Source: Elephas maximus indicus
Lineage: Eukaryota; Chordata; Mammalia; Proboscidea; Elephantidae
Assembly: GCF_024166365.1 (NCBI RefSeq)
Contig: NC_064822.1
Coordinates: forward strand, 103,908,823-103,972,822
Length of the DNA: 64,000 nucleotides
Reading direction: 5' to 3'
Position numbers and translations under genes: made by a program. This document shows positions 43,573 through 56,800 of this stretch, piece after piece (position 1 is the first letter of the stretch; the number at the start of each line of letters is the position of its first letter). Under the pieces are notes generated by a model, which did not search any database, was not told the DNA's origin, and was given only the letters and a program-made list of their open reading frames with translations.

Positions 43573-44054
43573 GATCTATTAGTTTTCTTTGGCTGCTGTA
43601 ACAATTTACCACAACCTTAGTGGCTTAAAACAATAGATATGTATTATCTCACAGATCTGAAGGCCAGAAGTTAAAAATCAATGTGTCGACAGGGCCATAC
43701 TCCTTGTGGAGGCTCTAAGGTAGAATCCTTCCTTGCTTCTTTCAGTAACTGGTGGCTATTGGTATTCTTTGGTTTCCTTGGTATATGGCCACATCACTCC
43801 AATCTCTGCTGCATTGCCACATGGCTTTCTTCGCTGTGTGTCTCTCTGTATCTGTGTCTTCTCTTCTGTCTCTTATAAGGACACTTGTCATTGGATTTAG
43901 GGCTGATGATTTTCTTACTTCAAGATCCTTAACTTAATTACATTTGCAAAGACCCTTTTTCCAAATCAGGTGACATTCAGAGGTTCCAGGGATTAAGACA
44001 TACTTGTGGAATAAAGGACATATCTTTTGGGGACCACCATTCAATCCACTACAG
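43573..44054 (-). mobile_element. MLT1-like LTR fossil
   Basis: + strand order TTAGTTTTCTTTGGCTGCTGTAAC, then CTTATAAGGACACTTGTCATTG, then GGGACCACCATTCAATCCAC, the inverse of an MLT1-type LTR. Solo and old. Confidence 0.75.
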
Positions 44055-44149
44055 ACTAAGACATCCTAACACAGCCATGAAATGAATTTCTTTCTCTCAG
44101 GAATAGATGAAAAGAGTAGTTCATGTTCAAGAGAAGTTATATAAATCTC

Positions 44150-44540
44150 ACTTTCACTCATTCCTTTATTGGATAAGTATGTATTGATTTCTTTGTGTGT
44201 ACCAAGCTAAGGATATGTTAAAATGAAAACAGAAAAATTCCTGCCCTCAAAGAGTTTACATGCTTCTATTCTAATGGAGAAATCAGGTAAAAACATAAAA
44301 ATATATGTATATGGTAATGTGTGCTGTGGTAAAGAATAAAGCAAGGAAGGAAAATAGTAGATGGAGGTTAAAATTTAAAATAGGGTGATCGAGGATGGCC
44401 TGGCCAACAAGGTGATATCTGAGTAGAATAAACACCTGAATAAAGTAAAGGCATGAGCCATGCAAACACTAGGGGAACAAATCCTCAAAGAGGGAAAAAA
44501 AAGTGCACTGGCCCTGAGAAGGAAGACTGTCTAGTACATC
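44150..44540 (+). repeat. Ancient mammalian interspersed repeat
   Basis: The order CATTCCTTTATTGGATAAG, CCTGCCCTCAAAGAGTTTAC, GTGATATCTGAGTAGAATAA and GGCCCTGAGAAGGA is that of a widespread old repeat class in mammals. I recall the pattern but not its name with certainty. Confidence 0.45.
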
Positions 44541-45865
44541 CATATTTGACAGGGAAGAGAGGGGTAAGAAATCCCTTACTAGTCTATATCTCTTAACATA
44601 AGAAATTCACCTCTTCTGAGGTGCAGTTTGTGCCAGTGGACCTGTGTACTCTGTGTTTGCTGTCTATGTGTAAATTCCATAAAACTGTTGATGAAAAGCA
44701 CTCATATCAGATCAGGAATAAAAAATACAGACTTTAGGTCAGAAAACTCTGTAATAATTCATTTTATGTTTGGAATATAGAAAATCAAGTTCCCAATTAC
44801 TTTCCATAGTGGGGGCATCTGGTCTCATTTGATCATTATTTTGGACAATTTTTTGTGAATATTAGACAAAATCACACATACAGAGGAAAATGACCTGGAC
44901 CTCAGTAATAAGGCACAGCTCAGCTCCCTTGAGAATTCCTAAAAAGCATTTTCAGCCCCACAAAGCCAGGAAGAAAATGTTCTTTTTTTAATCTCTTTCT
45001 TTTTCTCCCCTTTTCAGGCCCCATCAGCCCAATAAGAGTTCTCATCAAGGTTTTAACTAATTACTTTAACTCAAAAACTTTGTATACTCCCTGGTGCCCT
45101 TAATGATTACCATTCATGTTAACTGGCAACTGTGTAATTAGTGAGTCCAGAGTTTGGCTTCAGGCTGAGACTTGAGGGAATACAGGGCATTGGCCCAGCT
45201 CCCCCCTGGGTACCAGCCCATGGCAGACTAAGCACAGATAGTCTTCTGATTGGTTCCTTTACAACACTCTTTGTATAAGATGTTCTTAGGATAGTATTCA
45301 GATTCACAAAGGAAATAAATGAAAAAATAGCAGGTACTGGACCTGAGTCGTATAAGAAATTTTCAATGAACTGTCTGTCAGTTGTTCAAAATATGAGCTT
45401 CTTTAGAGAAATTGTCCCTTTCTTTTCATTCCATTGCAGAATACTACCACTCTAGTTTAAGGTATTGGCGAGAATAACCCTGATTCTGTGGCATTTCAAG
45501 TGCTTCTAGAGCTTGAACTATTCTAATTCCTAGCAATCATTGACAGAAAGAAGAAAAAGCCATCTGCTATGACGAGAGTCAGACTTCTGTGACAAAAGTT
45601 ATCTTATGAGGAAATTTTACTTAAGATGTATCCACCCATCATGGAAAAACTAGAACATGTGGGTTCTGACTCCTCGAAGAAAAGCAAAAAGCATGGTAAT
45701 ATCTTCATTATCTCTGATAGTCCCCAAATTTTCTTCTGAGAAATTTCTATGTGTGTGTATATGTGTGTGTGTATTGCCCCTGCCTAATAACCCTATCTCA
45801 GACCAGAATGTTGACCCAGAGACTGATCATCTAGTCCAGTATTTTTGTTCTCCCTCTCTCTCTCT
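44541..45865. other. No gene recognised
   Basis: No coding signal. A TG/TA-rich microsatellite lies at 45747-45776. Confidence 0.45.
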
Positions 45866-45985
45866 TTTTTTATTTTGGTAAATATGTATGTAACAAAACA
45901 TTTGCCATTGACATATTCTTCACATGTACAATTCAGTGACATTATTGTGCTGTCCCATCCACACCTATTCCTCCCCCACCAGTAC
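45866..45985 (-). repeat. Ancient L1 3' UTR scrap
   Basis: ATGTAACAAAACATTTGCCA and GTACAATTCAGTGACATTATT are typical of reversed old L1 3' ends, also seen at 61790-61900. Confidence 0.5.
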
Positions 45986-48299
45986 CCTCTGCCACTTCAT
46001 CCATTCAATTCGTGCTAGAGATGAGGCTCCTTCTCCACCCTTCCTCATCCTTGAGCTGGAGATGGAAAATTCCTGCTCCTTTGTCCTCCATCTCTTCCCC
46101 CACAGATAAGACCCTGTTGTATTCTGTTCCCCCAGCTCTCTTGTCCCAGCTGCCTTAAACAGCTTTTCAAAAAGGCTTCTAATCCCTCCCTGCATAGCGC
46201 TGGGTATAGGAACATCTTACAGTCCAGCCAAAAATCCTCCCATGCTTCTCGATCCCAAACAATTGCAGAAAGCTAAGACCTGGAATGAAATGAAGAGACC
46301 AGAGACAGACACCGGACTTCGGACTTTAGCTATTTCTATCCCTACTTGCACAGAACCCCAGTTCGGGGAACTGCAGTGAAGATTTTCTCTTGCTCAACCA
46401 CCCTCAAGTCTAGTCACTGCTGAGATAGTGTGAATAGTTTGAGGGTGCACAGGGAGGACAGCTCTGAGAATAATGTGATGTGGATGAAGTTGACCTTAGG
46501 TCCTCTACTGCTTCCAGCATGGCTATCCTTCTGTCCAGTTCAGATTCCTTCCCTGTGCACCTAGGGTCTGAATGTTTCCACTCAGCCCCCAGGATCCCTC
46601 AAGCCACCTTCTCTAGGCTGACCTTCCACACACACCATTCACTTATTTATTTATTCCAGAAAATCTTGAAGCAAGCATGTGACTAAGACTAGTCTAGATT
46701 ACTTCTGAAATGTTCTCTTCATATCTTTTATCCATTACCTTCATCAACTACCTCCTCTTTCACTTTAGTCTTCTATGGTCCTCAACCATATGTAAATTAG
46801 ACAGTATCTCACACATCACTATGAACAAAGGCAATGTCTTCCCTTCTAAGTAGTGAAAGAGGACTTAAACTTATTTTCCTGGTTAATTGATCCAGAACTG
46901 AGTTAAAATTCATTTTCCTTAGTCATAAAGAAATCTGTGGCATTAATTTGAACTGCTATTTAGGATAGAGAAGGACAATGAGTTCCCTTATTTGTGATAC
47001 TCCCATCTTACAAAGAGCTTCTGCCATCATCCACTCAAAATTTGGATTTAGAGAACCAGAGAAAAACATTGTCCAGAAATGCTCCTCTGTCCTTATGGAG
47101 AGACCAAAAGCCACTAAGATGCTGTGGTCAGCTACCCCTAGCGAGTGAACGTAGAAGAATGCATACAGTTTGCAGGAAAATCATATCCACAAACACTTGA
47201 AAATATCCAAATCATTGAAGAGAATGGATCCAATGTTTCATTTCACTTTATTTTGTAGATTCTAGGTAATATGTTTGCTTTCAACAGTATTTAAAATTTT
47301 ATCTTTACAGAATCCTCAAAAGTAAATTCTTCAGTCAGTTATTCTTCACCATCACTGAATTTAAGTTGAAGTCCTACAGGCACACAAAGGTGAACACTTG
47401 CCTGTTTTTCAGGTTCACAGGTAACCTAGACTTCGGTCCAAGAAGAGCTTATGCTTAGGTTTATTAATTGCATCAGAATTTAAGCTTCTCTTGATGAGGA
47501 AATAGCTGGATTTGAGATCGGACTGTAAAACCCATGAGAGTTTGGACCAATGGAACAAAGAAGATTAGAAGTGAAGAACAATGAGAGCAAAGGCACAGAA
47601 ACAAATAGACCTGTCTGGTATCAGAAGCAGCTAAAGTGGCTGAGAGGTAGGTTAAGGGCAGATGAGGAAAAACCCTGAAAGTCAAAGTAATAAAAAGCGG
47701 CTCTTTATTCCCGTGGACCAAGTTTAGATAACAAGAATTAGAAAACAAAAAAAAAATGGAATTCATTATCTGGTTCTTCTACTTATTGTCAACGTGGCAT
47801 TACAAAGCCTCTCTGAATATCAAGGTTTACACAAGTAAAATGGGGACAAGAATCCCTGCCTAAAATATTTCCCAGGCTTGCTGGAGGACCAGTTGGGATA
47901 GTGATTGAAAAGGTGCTATGTCTATCAAAATTCCTATTAAAATTTATTGTGATGTCTAAGAAGTATTTTGAACAGGAAAATAATGATTAGAAAATGAGAA
48001 GATGAAAAGGTTTGAAGCAATCGAGGCATATATGTGCTACAATGGTTTTAAGACATGAAGACCAGAAGAATTTCTAAACTATAGGAAGAATGTTGTAAAA
48101 ACTAAATTCCCATGAATGTACATGTGAGCCAGTGATATTATTTATTCAATAAATCCTTGTAGAATAAGAACAGTATTATCCCAATTATGTAAATACTGTG
48201 AGCTAAGATGAGTAATTAACAAAGAAGGATAAAAACTCTACTGAGATATAGTGGAGCAGTCCTGAGATGTTTAAGCACAGAGTCCAGGCAGAGCAGGGA
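45986..48299. other. Sequence upstream of receptor gene 3, no gene recognised
   Basis: I looked for a GTAAGTGAACAG donor like those of units 1 and 2 and did not find one here. CAG|GTAACC at about 47418 is the nearest donor-like site, without paralog support. Confidence 0.4.
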
Positions 48300-48383
48300 G
48301 GGATATATAAGAAAACGGGGTGATGCCCTGAAGGAAAGAAAACAATCAGTGGAGATCTCACTCCTCTTCCTATTTTACTCCAG
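48300..48383 (+). promoter_or_regulatory. Conserved upstream block and splice acceptor, receptor gene 3
   Basis: GGGATATATA at 48300-48309, then GGTGATGCCCTGAAGG (compare GGATGCCCTCTAAC before gene 1), then CTCCTCTTCCTATTTTACTCCAG with AG at 48382-48383. The acceptor is 17 bases before the ATG. Confidence 0.55.
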
Positions 48384-48400
48384 GGAAATAGCCTCTATAA

Positions 48401-49324
48401 ATGGCCTCGAGGAACCATAGCACCATCACGGAGTTTATTCTCATTGGACTGTCCGCTGACCCTCACACTGAGGCTCTGCTGTTTGTACTCTTCCTGGTGA
48501 TTTATCTTCTGACCATGATGGGGAACTTGTTGATGCTGCTGATGATTAGGGTAGATTCCCACCTCCACACACCCATGTACTTCTTCTTAAGTAATCTGTC
48601 ATTCCTGGACCTTTGTTTCTCTTCTGTCACTCTACCCAAGCTACTGGAGGACCTCCTGTCTGAGAAGAAAACCATCTCAGTAGAGGGCTGCCTGGCTCAA
48701 GTCTTCTTTGTGTTTTTCACTTCAGGAACTGAAGCCTGTCTGCTCTCAGTGATGGCTTATGACCGCTATGCTGCCATCTGTCACCCGCTGCTTTATGGCC
48801 AGGTGATGAGCAACCAGCGCTGTGTGAAACTGGTGTTGGCTTCATGGGGCCTGGCTTCTCTCAATGCAGTTGTGATTTTGCTCTTGGCTATAAATATGGA
48901 CTTCTGTGAAGCCCAGACTATACACCACTTCACCTGTGAGCTACCCGCTCTCTTCCCCTTGTCTTGCTCTGATATCTCCACCAATATCAATATCCTACTC
49001 AGCGCCAGCTTACTGCATGGGCTTGGAACCTTCGTCCCGATCTTCTTATCCTATGCACGTATTATCTCCACCATCTTGAGCATCAGCTCCACCACAGGCA
49101 GAAGCAAGGCCTTCTCCACCTGCTCCTCTCACCTTATTGCGGTGGTCCTGTTCTTTGGTTCAGGTTTTCTTTGCTATCTCATGCCTCCATCTGGTTCCTC
49201 CATGGATTTGCTTTTATCCTTGCAGTACAGTGTGATCACACCCCTGATGAATCCACTTATCTACAGCCTAAAAAACAAGGAGGTGAAGGCAGCTGTGAAA
49301 AAGACATTGGGGAAATTTCTATAA
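48401..49324 (+). CDS. OR8S1-like: Olfactory receptor, family 8 subfamily S type (gene 3)
   Basis: A 307-residue odorant GPCR with all class II hallmarks: N-terminal site NHS at 5-7, GNLLM in TM1 (41-45), PMYFFLSNLSFLDLCFSSVT, Cys97, MAYDRYAAICHPL (118-130), SYARIISTILSI, KAFSTCSSH and NPLIYSLKNKEVK. The start MASRNHSTITEF fits the paralogs and follows a splice acceptor. The C-tail ends KKTLGKFL, four residues shorter than gene 1. No lesion is visible, so it is probably functional. It lies 27 kb from gene 2 in the same orientation; repeats fill the gap. Family membership is from recalled human OR8S1 sequence. Confidence 0.95.
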   Translation: MASRNHSTITEFILIGLSADPHTEALLFVLFLVIYLLTMMGNLLMLLMIRVDSHLHTPMYFFLSNLSFLDLCFSSVTLPKLLEDLLSEKKTISVEGCLAQVFFVFFTSGTEACLLSVMAYDRYAAICHPLLYGQVMSNQRCVKLVLASWGLASLNAVVILLLAINMDFCEAQTIHHFTCELPALFPLSCSDISTNINILLSASLLHGLGTFVPIFLSYARIISTILSISSTTGRSKAFSTCSSHLIAVVLFFGSGFLCYLMPPSGSSMDLLLSLQYSVITPLMNPLIYSLKNKEVKAAVKKTLGKFL

Positions 49325-49711
49325 TTTTGGGATAGTGAACAAAGAAAATTACTCCACAAAATTGAAAAGATTGTATTTTTTGCATTTTCTATTTTGTCTC
49401 TACCTTCTCTCACTACATAGGATGAGATAAGGTGAATGTTAAGATCCCAGAGCTTGCCTGAACATGAGTCTTGTTATTCCAAGGTAGGAGCTCTTGATTT
49501 TGGCCCTCTCTTTGAAGAGTCTGTGCTCTGCTGATTAGAAGAGAACATGAAGACAATCTTCCACAAAGAAGAGCAATATGACAACAAAATAATTAGAGTA
49601 AGAAATATGATGATCATTTCATGAAGTTCAGTATCTAACTCTGAGGAAACTCTGAGTATCTAACTCTAAAAGAAAGAACTGAAAAACAAGGGAGGAATTT
49701 ATTATAGATAA
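49325..49711. other. 3' flank of receptor gene 3
   Basis: No feature recognised; no AATAAA within the first 380 bases. Confidence 0.4.
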
Positions 49712-49910
49712 GGTACAATGGTTAAAGTGCTCAGCTGCTAACCAAAAGGTCACCGGTTCAAACTCCACTGGCTGCTCCACAGGAGAAAAGACCTGACAAT
49801 CTCCTCCCATAAAGACTACCGCTTAGAAAACCCTATGGGGACATTCTACTCTGTCCTAGAGGTTGCTGTAGGTGTAGAGTCAGAATCAACTCTACAGCAA
49901 CAGGTTTAAG
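49712..49910 (+). mobile_element. AfroSINE
   Basis: Forward copy with head GGTACAATGGTTAAAGTGC, B box GTTCAAACTCC and body CAGAATCAACTCTACAGCAAC. It has the long-type middle AAAGACCTGACAATCTCCTCC. Confidence 0.85.
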
Positions 49911-51583
49911 TTAACTTTATAAAAATCCCATCTACTTATAACTTTAAAAAGTAAAACTGTGGTCAAAAAAATTCTATGTCAACAAAATAGGCAAAATTAC
50001 ATGTAGAATATTATATAAAATGGGAAGACGACATACTAAAATACAAAATATTGCCAATGCAATAGTCAGGATAAAAGTCCTATCCTTATATGTATTCATT
50101 AGTAAACAAGAAAATGTTTAAGTTTCTGAGTACTCAAATCCAAGAATTAGATAACAAAATGTAATATAAGAAAAGAAGGATAAATGAATTATTTAAATAG
50201 AAGCACAAATTAATGAATTAGAAAACAAAAAAGCCAAATCAAGAAGTAAATCCAGGCTCCAGTTATTTAAAAAGACATATAAAATTTGACATGACTCTAT
50301 AGAATTTGCTCAAGAAAAAAAGAAAACAAATTACTAAAGGCACCATTGATAGCAAGGAGAAAAATTGCAAGGAAATGCTAAGAGTTTATGGCAACAATTT
50401 TGCATAGCAGGATTGTGTTTGATTTTCAAGGAAAATGAGCCATTAGATATGTAAAACAAAAATATTATCAAAGAATTATCTTCAAAAGACCCACAGGCAC
50501 CGATGAATCTTTTAGTCGACATGTTCCAAACTTTAACATTCAAAACAGTCCTATGATATGTATTTTTCTAGAGAACAGAATAATATGGAAATTTGTCAAT
50601 GCATTTACAAAGCTAAAATAACTCTTATTCAAACCCAATCATCCTCAAAAGAATATACAGGCAATAATTCTAGTAAAATATTGATCCATTGAATCCAAAA
50701 GTGTGTTGAAAGAATAATAGCTCATGACCAAATAAACCGTACTATTGATTTGATTCCTCAAACCAGTAGGTTAAATGAGAACAATCATATGTTCACCCTG
50801 ATAGACCCTCAAAAGGCATAAAATAAGATTCAAACCATTTCTACTTGAAATGTTTAATAAAGAAAGATTCAAATGATTGCCTGTTTGATAAATATAAACA
50901 TGCATATATATATATGTATTTAACTTTAAACAATATTCAACCACATGCTTCATGATAAAATGTCACATTGGAGGACTTATACTTAAAGTAAACAACAAGA
51001 AAAGAATGCTTACTACCTACCATCCACATTATCTAACAAGATTCTGTAATTTCTCACCAGTGCATATAGGTGAGAATAAGATATGAGATTTAAAATTGGG
51101 AGGGAGTGATCTACCAGTATTTGGATGTGATATGATTATGTACCTGTAAAATCTAAGAAAACTATGTTAGAAATGAAAAATTATTAGTATTCCAAGAGAG
51201 TTTGCTAAGGCAAAATTTAAAAGCATTCATATAATCAGTAGTTTTACTATACCCCAACAAAAACCATTAAACAAAAATATGTATCATGAAGGGAAGAGTC
51301 GATTCACTATAGCAAGATCAATATAAAATCCTCAGAATTAAACTCAACAGTAGGTACTTAGAACCCATATGAACAAAACAATCAAAAAGAACAAAATGAC
51401 ATAGATGTTTCATTAAGCATGCTTTCACCCTCAAGTAACAGAATATGTAATTAACAGTAACATAAACCATAAGAATATTTATCATTGATGAGAGACTTAA
51501 CAAGAGGTCTCAAGAGAGATGGGTCCAGAGTTGTTTCAGTAGAACAATAAAATCATCAATGATTTAGGCTCTTGCCATCTCTT
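49911..51583. other. No gene recognised; probably decayed L1
   Basis: AT-rich sequence. AGTGATCTACCAGTATTTGG and GAAATGAAAAATTATTAG-like text hints at old L1 ORF2 remnants, but no continuous frame can be followed. Confidence 0.35.
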
Positions 51584-51775
51584 GTTGTTATTGTTAGGTG
51601 CCCTTGAGTCAGTTCCGACTCATAACGACCCTATAAACAACACAAAGAAACACTGCCTGGCCCTGGGTCATCCTCGCAAATGTTGCAGCCACTGTGTCTA
51701 TCCATCTCATTGAGGGTCTTCCTCTTTGTTACTGACTTTATCAAGCATGATGTCCGTCTCCAGGGCGGATCATCT
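51584..51775 (-). mobile_element. RTE LINE 3' fragment
   Basis: Reverse: TTGTTGTTATTGTTAGGTGCC, GAGTCAGTTCCGACTCATAAC and GAGGGTCTTCCTCTTTG. Only the last 190 bases. Confidence 0.85.
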
Positions 51776-52355
51776 GCTATGCCATCCTCTCTATACTGGA
51801 TTTCATCTTCAGGCTTGTCCCTGATGCTGCAACTCTTGGCACCGTGATCTAATAAAACACCAAACAAAGCTAAAGGAAGGGCAGTATTAGGTTTAGCCTG
51901 TCATTGAACTTTATGTAGGTTGAATCATTCTAAATGATAAGATTAAATACATTGAAAATATTCAACTCGATGAGGAAGTGGAGCTATCGGACTTACATAC
52001 ATTGCTGGTGGGAGTATAAACTGGCGGTATCTACTAAAGATAAATTACATGTCTACTCTAAGGCCAAAAACTCCCACTCCTATGTGTATACCAAAGAGAA
52101 ATTATTTACCCATGAAAAACATTACTAAAATTTTCACGAGTTTTTTATTACAACCAAAAACTGTAAATAGCCCAAATTTCCACCATCTGGAGAATGGATA
52201 TGTGAATTCTAATATATTCATAGAAAGGAATATTGCACAGCAATTAAAAAAAATTATGGATAAAGCACAGATTAATCTCATAGACATTATATGACAAAAG
52301 CCAGGATCACAGAGATGATATATTATCTGATTTCATTGATTGAAAATAGGGAAAG

Positions 52356-52665
52356 TAATCATTGATGACCAACTGCTGTCAATTTGATTCCAACTCATGA
52401 TGACCCAGTGTGCTTCAAAGTAGAACTGCTCTGCACAGGGTTTTCAGTGGTTGTATTTAGGGAAGTGGATGGCTAGGACAGGACTTCCTCCTCCAGTGCC
52501 GCTGGGTAGATTAAAACCACCAATCTTCTGATTAGTAGCCAAGAACAAACCGTTTGCACCAACATACCACCGATTGTGAGGATAGCACAGGATCAGGCAA
52601 CGTTTCTTTCTGTTACACAGAGTCACTATGAGTTAACTCAAAAGCAACTAAAAACAACAATAATT
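52356..52665. mobile_element. Composite unit: inverted AfroSINE plus forward RTE 3' tail
   Basis: 52363-52570 is an AfroSINE in reverse (CTGTCAATTTGATTCCAAC to GCACCAACATACCACC). 52573-52658 is RTE 3' end forward (GAGGATAGCACAGGATCAGG, CACTATGAGTTAACTC, CAACTAAAAACAACAA). TAATCATTGATGA before and AATAATTGATGA after flank the pair as one target duplication. Confidence 0.7.
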
Positions 52666-53852
52666 GATGAGCTAAATCAGTATAGGGATTACCTATGCGG
52701 AATGGATTGAATGGTGTGAGAGAACTTTCTAAGCTGATGAAACGTTCTCTATCTTGTCCCTTCTGGTAGTTACACAGTGTACATATATAAAAATTTATCA
52801 CCCTGTACTTTTTTTTTTTTTTCCAGTTCAGGAAGGAAGGAATAAAACTTTTTTTTTTAATAATTTTTATTGAGCTTTAAGTGAACATTTAAAAATCAAG
52901 TCAGTCTGTCACATATAAGCTTATATACCCTTACTCCATACTCCCACTTACTCTCCCCTTAATGAGTCAGCCCTTCCAGTCTATACTTTCGTGACAATTT
53001 TGCCAGTTTCTAACCCTCTCTACCTTCCTATCTCCCCTCCAGACAAGAGATTCCAACACAGTCTCAAGTGTCCACCTGATACAAGTAGCTAACTCTTCAT
53101 CAGCATCTCTCTCCAACCCACTGTCCAGTCCTTTCCATGTCCGATGAGTTCTTTTCGGGAATGGTTCCTGTCCTGGGCCAACAGAAGGTTTGGGGACCAT
53201 GACCGCCAGGGTTCCTCTAGTCTCAGTCAGATCATTAAGTCTGGTCTTTTCATGAGAATTTGGGGTCTGCATCCCGCTATTCTCCTGCTTCCTGAGGGGT
53301 TCTCTGTTGTGCTCCCTGTCAGGGCAGTCATCGGTTGTGGCCGGGCACCATCTAGTTCTTCTGGTCTCAGGATGATGTAAGTCTCTGGTTCATGTGGCCC
53401 TTTCTGTCTCTTGGGCTCATAGTGATCGTTTGACCTTGGTGTTCTTCATTCTCCTTTGATCCAGGTGGGTTGAGATCAATGGATGCATCTTAGATGGCCG
53501 CTTGTTAGCATTTAAGACCCCAGATGCCACAGTTCAAAGTGGGATGCAGAATGTTTTCATAATAGAATTATTTTGCCAATTGACTTAGAAGTCCCCTTAA
53601 GCCATAGTCCCCAAACCCCCGCCCTTGTTCTGCTGACCTCTAAAGCATTCAGTTTATCCCAGAAACTTCTTTGCTTTTGGTCCAATCCAGTTGAGCTGAC
53701 CTTCTGTGTATTGAGTATTGACCTTCCCTTCACCTAAAGTAGTTCTTATCTACTAACTAATCAGTAAATAACCCTCTGCCACCCTCCCTCCCTCCCCACC
53801 TCGTAACCACAAAAGTATGTGTTCTTCTCAGTTTATACTATTTCTCAAGATC

Positions 53853-56800
53853 TTATAATAGTGGTCTTATACAATATTTGTCCTTTTGCCTCTGACTAAT
53901 TTCACTCAGCATAATGCCTTTCAGGTTCCTCCATGTTATGAAATGTTTCACAGATTCGTCACTGTTCTTTATCAATGCATAGTATTCCATTCTGTGAATA
54001 TACCATAATTTATTTAACCATTCTTCTGTTGATGGACACCTTGGTTGCGTCCAGCTTTTTGCTATTGTAAACAGAGCTGCAATAAACATGGGTGTGCATA
54101 TATCTGTTCGTGTGAAGGCTCTTATTTCTCTAGGGTATATTCCGAGGAGTGGGATTTCTGGGTTGTATGGTACTTCTATTTCTAACTTTTTAAGAAAACG
54201 CCAGATAGATTTCCAAAGTGGTTGTACCATTTTACATTCCCACCAGCAGTGTATAAGAGTTCCAATCTCTCCGCAGCCTCTCCAACATTTATTATTTTGT
54301 GTTTTTTGGATTAATGCCAGCCTTGTTGGAGTGAGATGCAATCTCATCGTAGTTTTAATTTGCATTTCTCTAATGGCTAATGATCGAGAGCATTTTCTCA
54401 TGTATCTGTTAGCTGCCTGAATATCTTCTTTAGTGAAGTGTGTGTTCATATCCCTTGCCCACTTCTTGATTGGGTTGTTTGTCTTTTTGTGGTTGAGTTT
54501 TAACAGAATCATATAGATTTTAGAGATCAGGTGCTGGTCGGAGAGGTCATAGCTGAAAATTCTTTCCCAGTCTGTAGGTGGTCTTTTTACTCTTTTGGTG
54601 AAGTCTTTAGATGAGCATAGGTGTTTGATTTTTAGGAGCTCCCAGTTGTCTGGTTTCTCTTCATCATTTTTGATAATATTTTGTATTCTATTTATGCCTT
54701 GTATTAGGGCTCCTAACGTTGTCCCTATTTTTTCTTCCATGATCTTTATCATTTTAGTCTTTATGTTTAGGTCTTTGATCCACTTGGAGTTAGTTTTTGT
54801 GCATGGTGTGAGGTATGGGTCCTGTTTCATTTTTTTGCAAATGGATGTCCCGTTATGCCAGCGCCATTTGTTAAAAAGACTATCTTTTCCCCAATTAACT
54901 GACACTGGGCCTTGGTCAAATATCAGCTGCTCATATGTGGATGGATTTATATCTGGGTTCTCAATTCTGTTCCATTGGTCTATGTGTCTGTTGTTGTACC
55001 AGTACCAGGCTGTTTTGACTACTGTGACTGTATAATAGGTTCTAAAATCAGGTAGAGTGAGGCCTCCCACTTTCTTCCTCTTTTTCAGTGATGCTTTACT
55101 TATCTGAGGCTTCTTTCCCTTCCATATAAGTTGGTGATTTGTTTCTCCATCACGTTAAAAAATCTCATTGGAATTTGGATCGGAAATGCATTGTATGTAT
55201 AGATGGCTTTGGGTAGAATAGACATTTTTACTGTGTTAAGTCTTCCTATTCATGAGCAAGGTATGTTTTTCCACTTAAGTAGGTCCTTTTTAGTTTCTTG
55301 CACTAGTACTTTGTAGTTTTCTTTGTATAGGTCTTTTACATCTTTGGTAAGATTTATTCCTAAGTATTTTATCTTCTTGGGGGCTACTGTGAATGGTATG
55401 GATTTGGTGATTTCCTCTTCGATGTTCTTTTTGTTGATGTAGAGGAATCCAAGTGATTTTTGGATGTTTATCTTATAACCTGAGACTCTGCCAAACTCTT
55501 CTATTAGTTTCAGTAGTTTTCTGGAGGATTCCTTAGGGTTTCTGTGTATAAGATCATGTCATCTGCAAATAGAGATAATTTTACTTCCTCCTTGCCAATC
55601 CGGGTGCCCTTTATTTCTTTGTCTAGTCTAATTTCTCTGGCTAGGACCTCTAGCACAATGCTGAATAAGAGCGGTGATAAAGGGCATCCTTGTCTGGTCC
55701 CCGTTCTCAAGGGAAATGCTTTCAGGCTCTCTCCATTTAGGGTGATGTTGGCTGTTGGCTTTGTATAGATGCCCTTTATTATGTTGAGGAATTTTCCTTC
55801 AATTCCTATTTTGGTGAGAGTTTTTATCATAAATGAGTGTTGGACTTTGTCAAATGCCTTTTCTGCATCAATTGATAAGATCATGTGGTTTTTGTCTTCT
55901 GTTTTATTTATATGGTGGATTACATTAATGGTTTTTCTAATATTAAACCAGGCTTGCATACCTGGTATAAATCCCACTTGGTCGTGGTGGATTATTTTTT
56001 TGATATGTTGTTGAATTCTATTGGTTAGAATTTTGTTGAGGATTTTTCCATCGATGTTCAGGAGGGATATAGGTCTATAATTTTCTTTTTTTGTGATGTC
56101 TTTACCTGGTTTTGGTATCAGGGATATGGTGGCTTCATAGAATGAGTTAGGTAGTATTCCGTCATTTTCTATGCTTTGAAATACCTTTAGTAGTAGTAGT
56201 GTTAACTGTTCTCTGAAAGTTTGGTAGAACTCTGCAGTAAAGCCGTCCGGGCCAGGGCTTTTTTTTGTTAGGAGTTTTTTGATTACCTTTTCAATCTCTT
56301 TTTTTGTTATGGGTCTATTTAGTTGTTCTACTTCTGATTGTGTTAGTTTAGGTAGGTAGTGTTTTTCTAGGAATTCATCCATTTCTTCAAGGCTTGCAAA
56401 TTTGTAAGAGTACAATTTTTTGTAATAATCTGATATGATTCTTTTAATTTCATTTGGGTCTGTTGTGATGTGGCCCATCTAGTTTCTTATTCGGGTTATT
56501 TGTTTCCTTTCTTGTATTTCTTTAGTCAGTCTGGCCAATGGTTTATCAATTTTGTTAATTTTTTCAAAGAACGAGCTTTTGGCTTTGTTAATTCTTTCAA
56601 TTGTTTTTCTGTTCTCTAATTCATTTAGTTCAGCTCTAATTTTTACTATTTGTTTTCTTCTGGTGCCTGATGGATTCTTTTGTTGCTCGCTTTCTATTCG
56701 TTGAAGTTGTAGGGACAGTTCTCTGATTTTGGCTCTTTCTTCTTTTTGTATGTGTGCATTTATTGATATAAATTGACCTCTGAGCACTGCTTTTGCTGTG

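Noticed and set aside
45986-48299. Search for a third GTAAGTGAACAG-type donor before receptor gene 3
   Set aside because: None found; the nearest donor-like site (about 47418) has no paralog support.
54595-55035. 146-codon + strand open frame in the L1
   Set aside because: Antisense of L1 ORF2 C-terminal region; L1's A-rich sense strand creates such frames.
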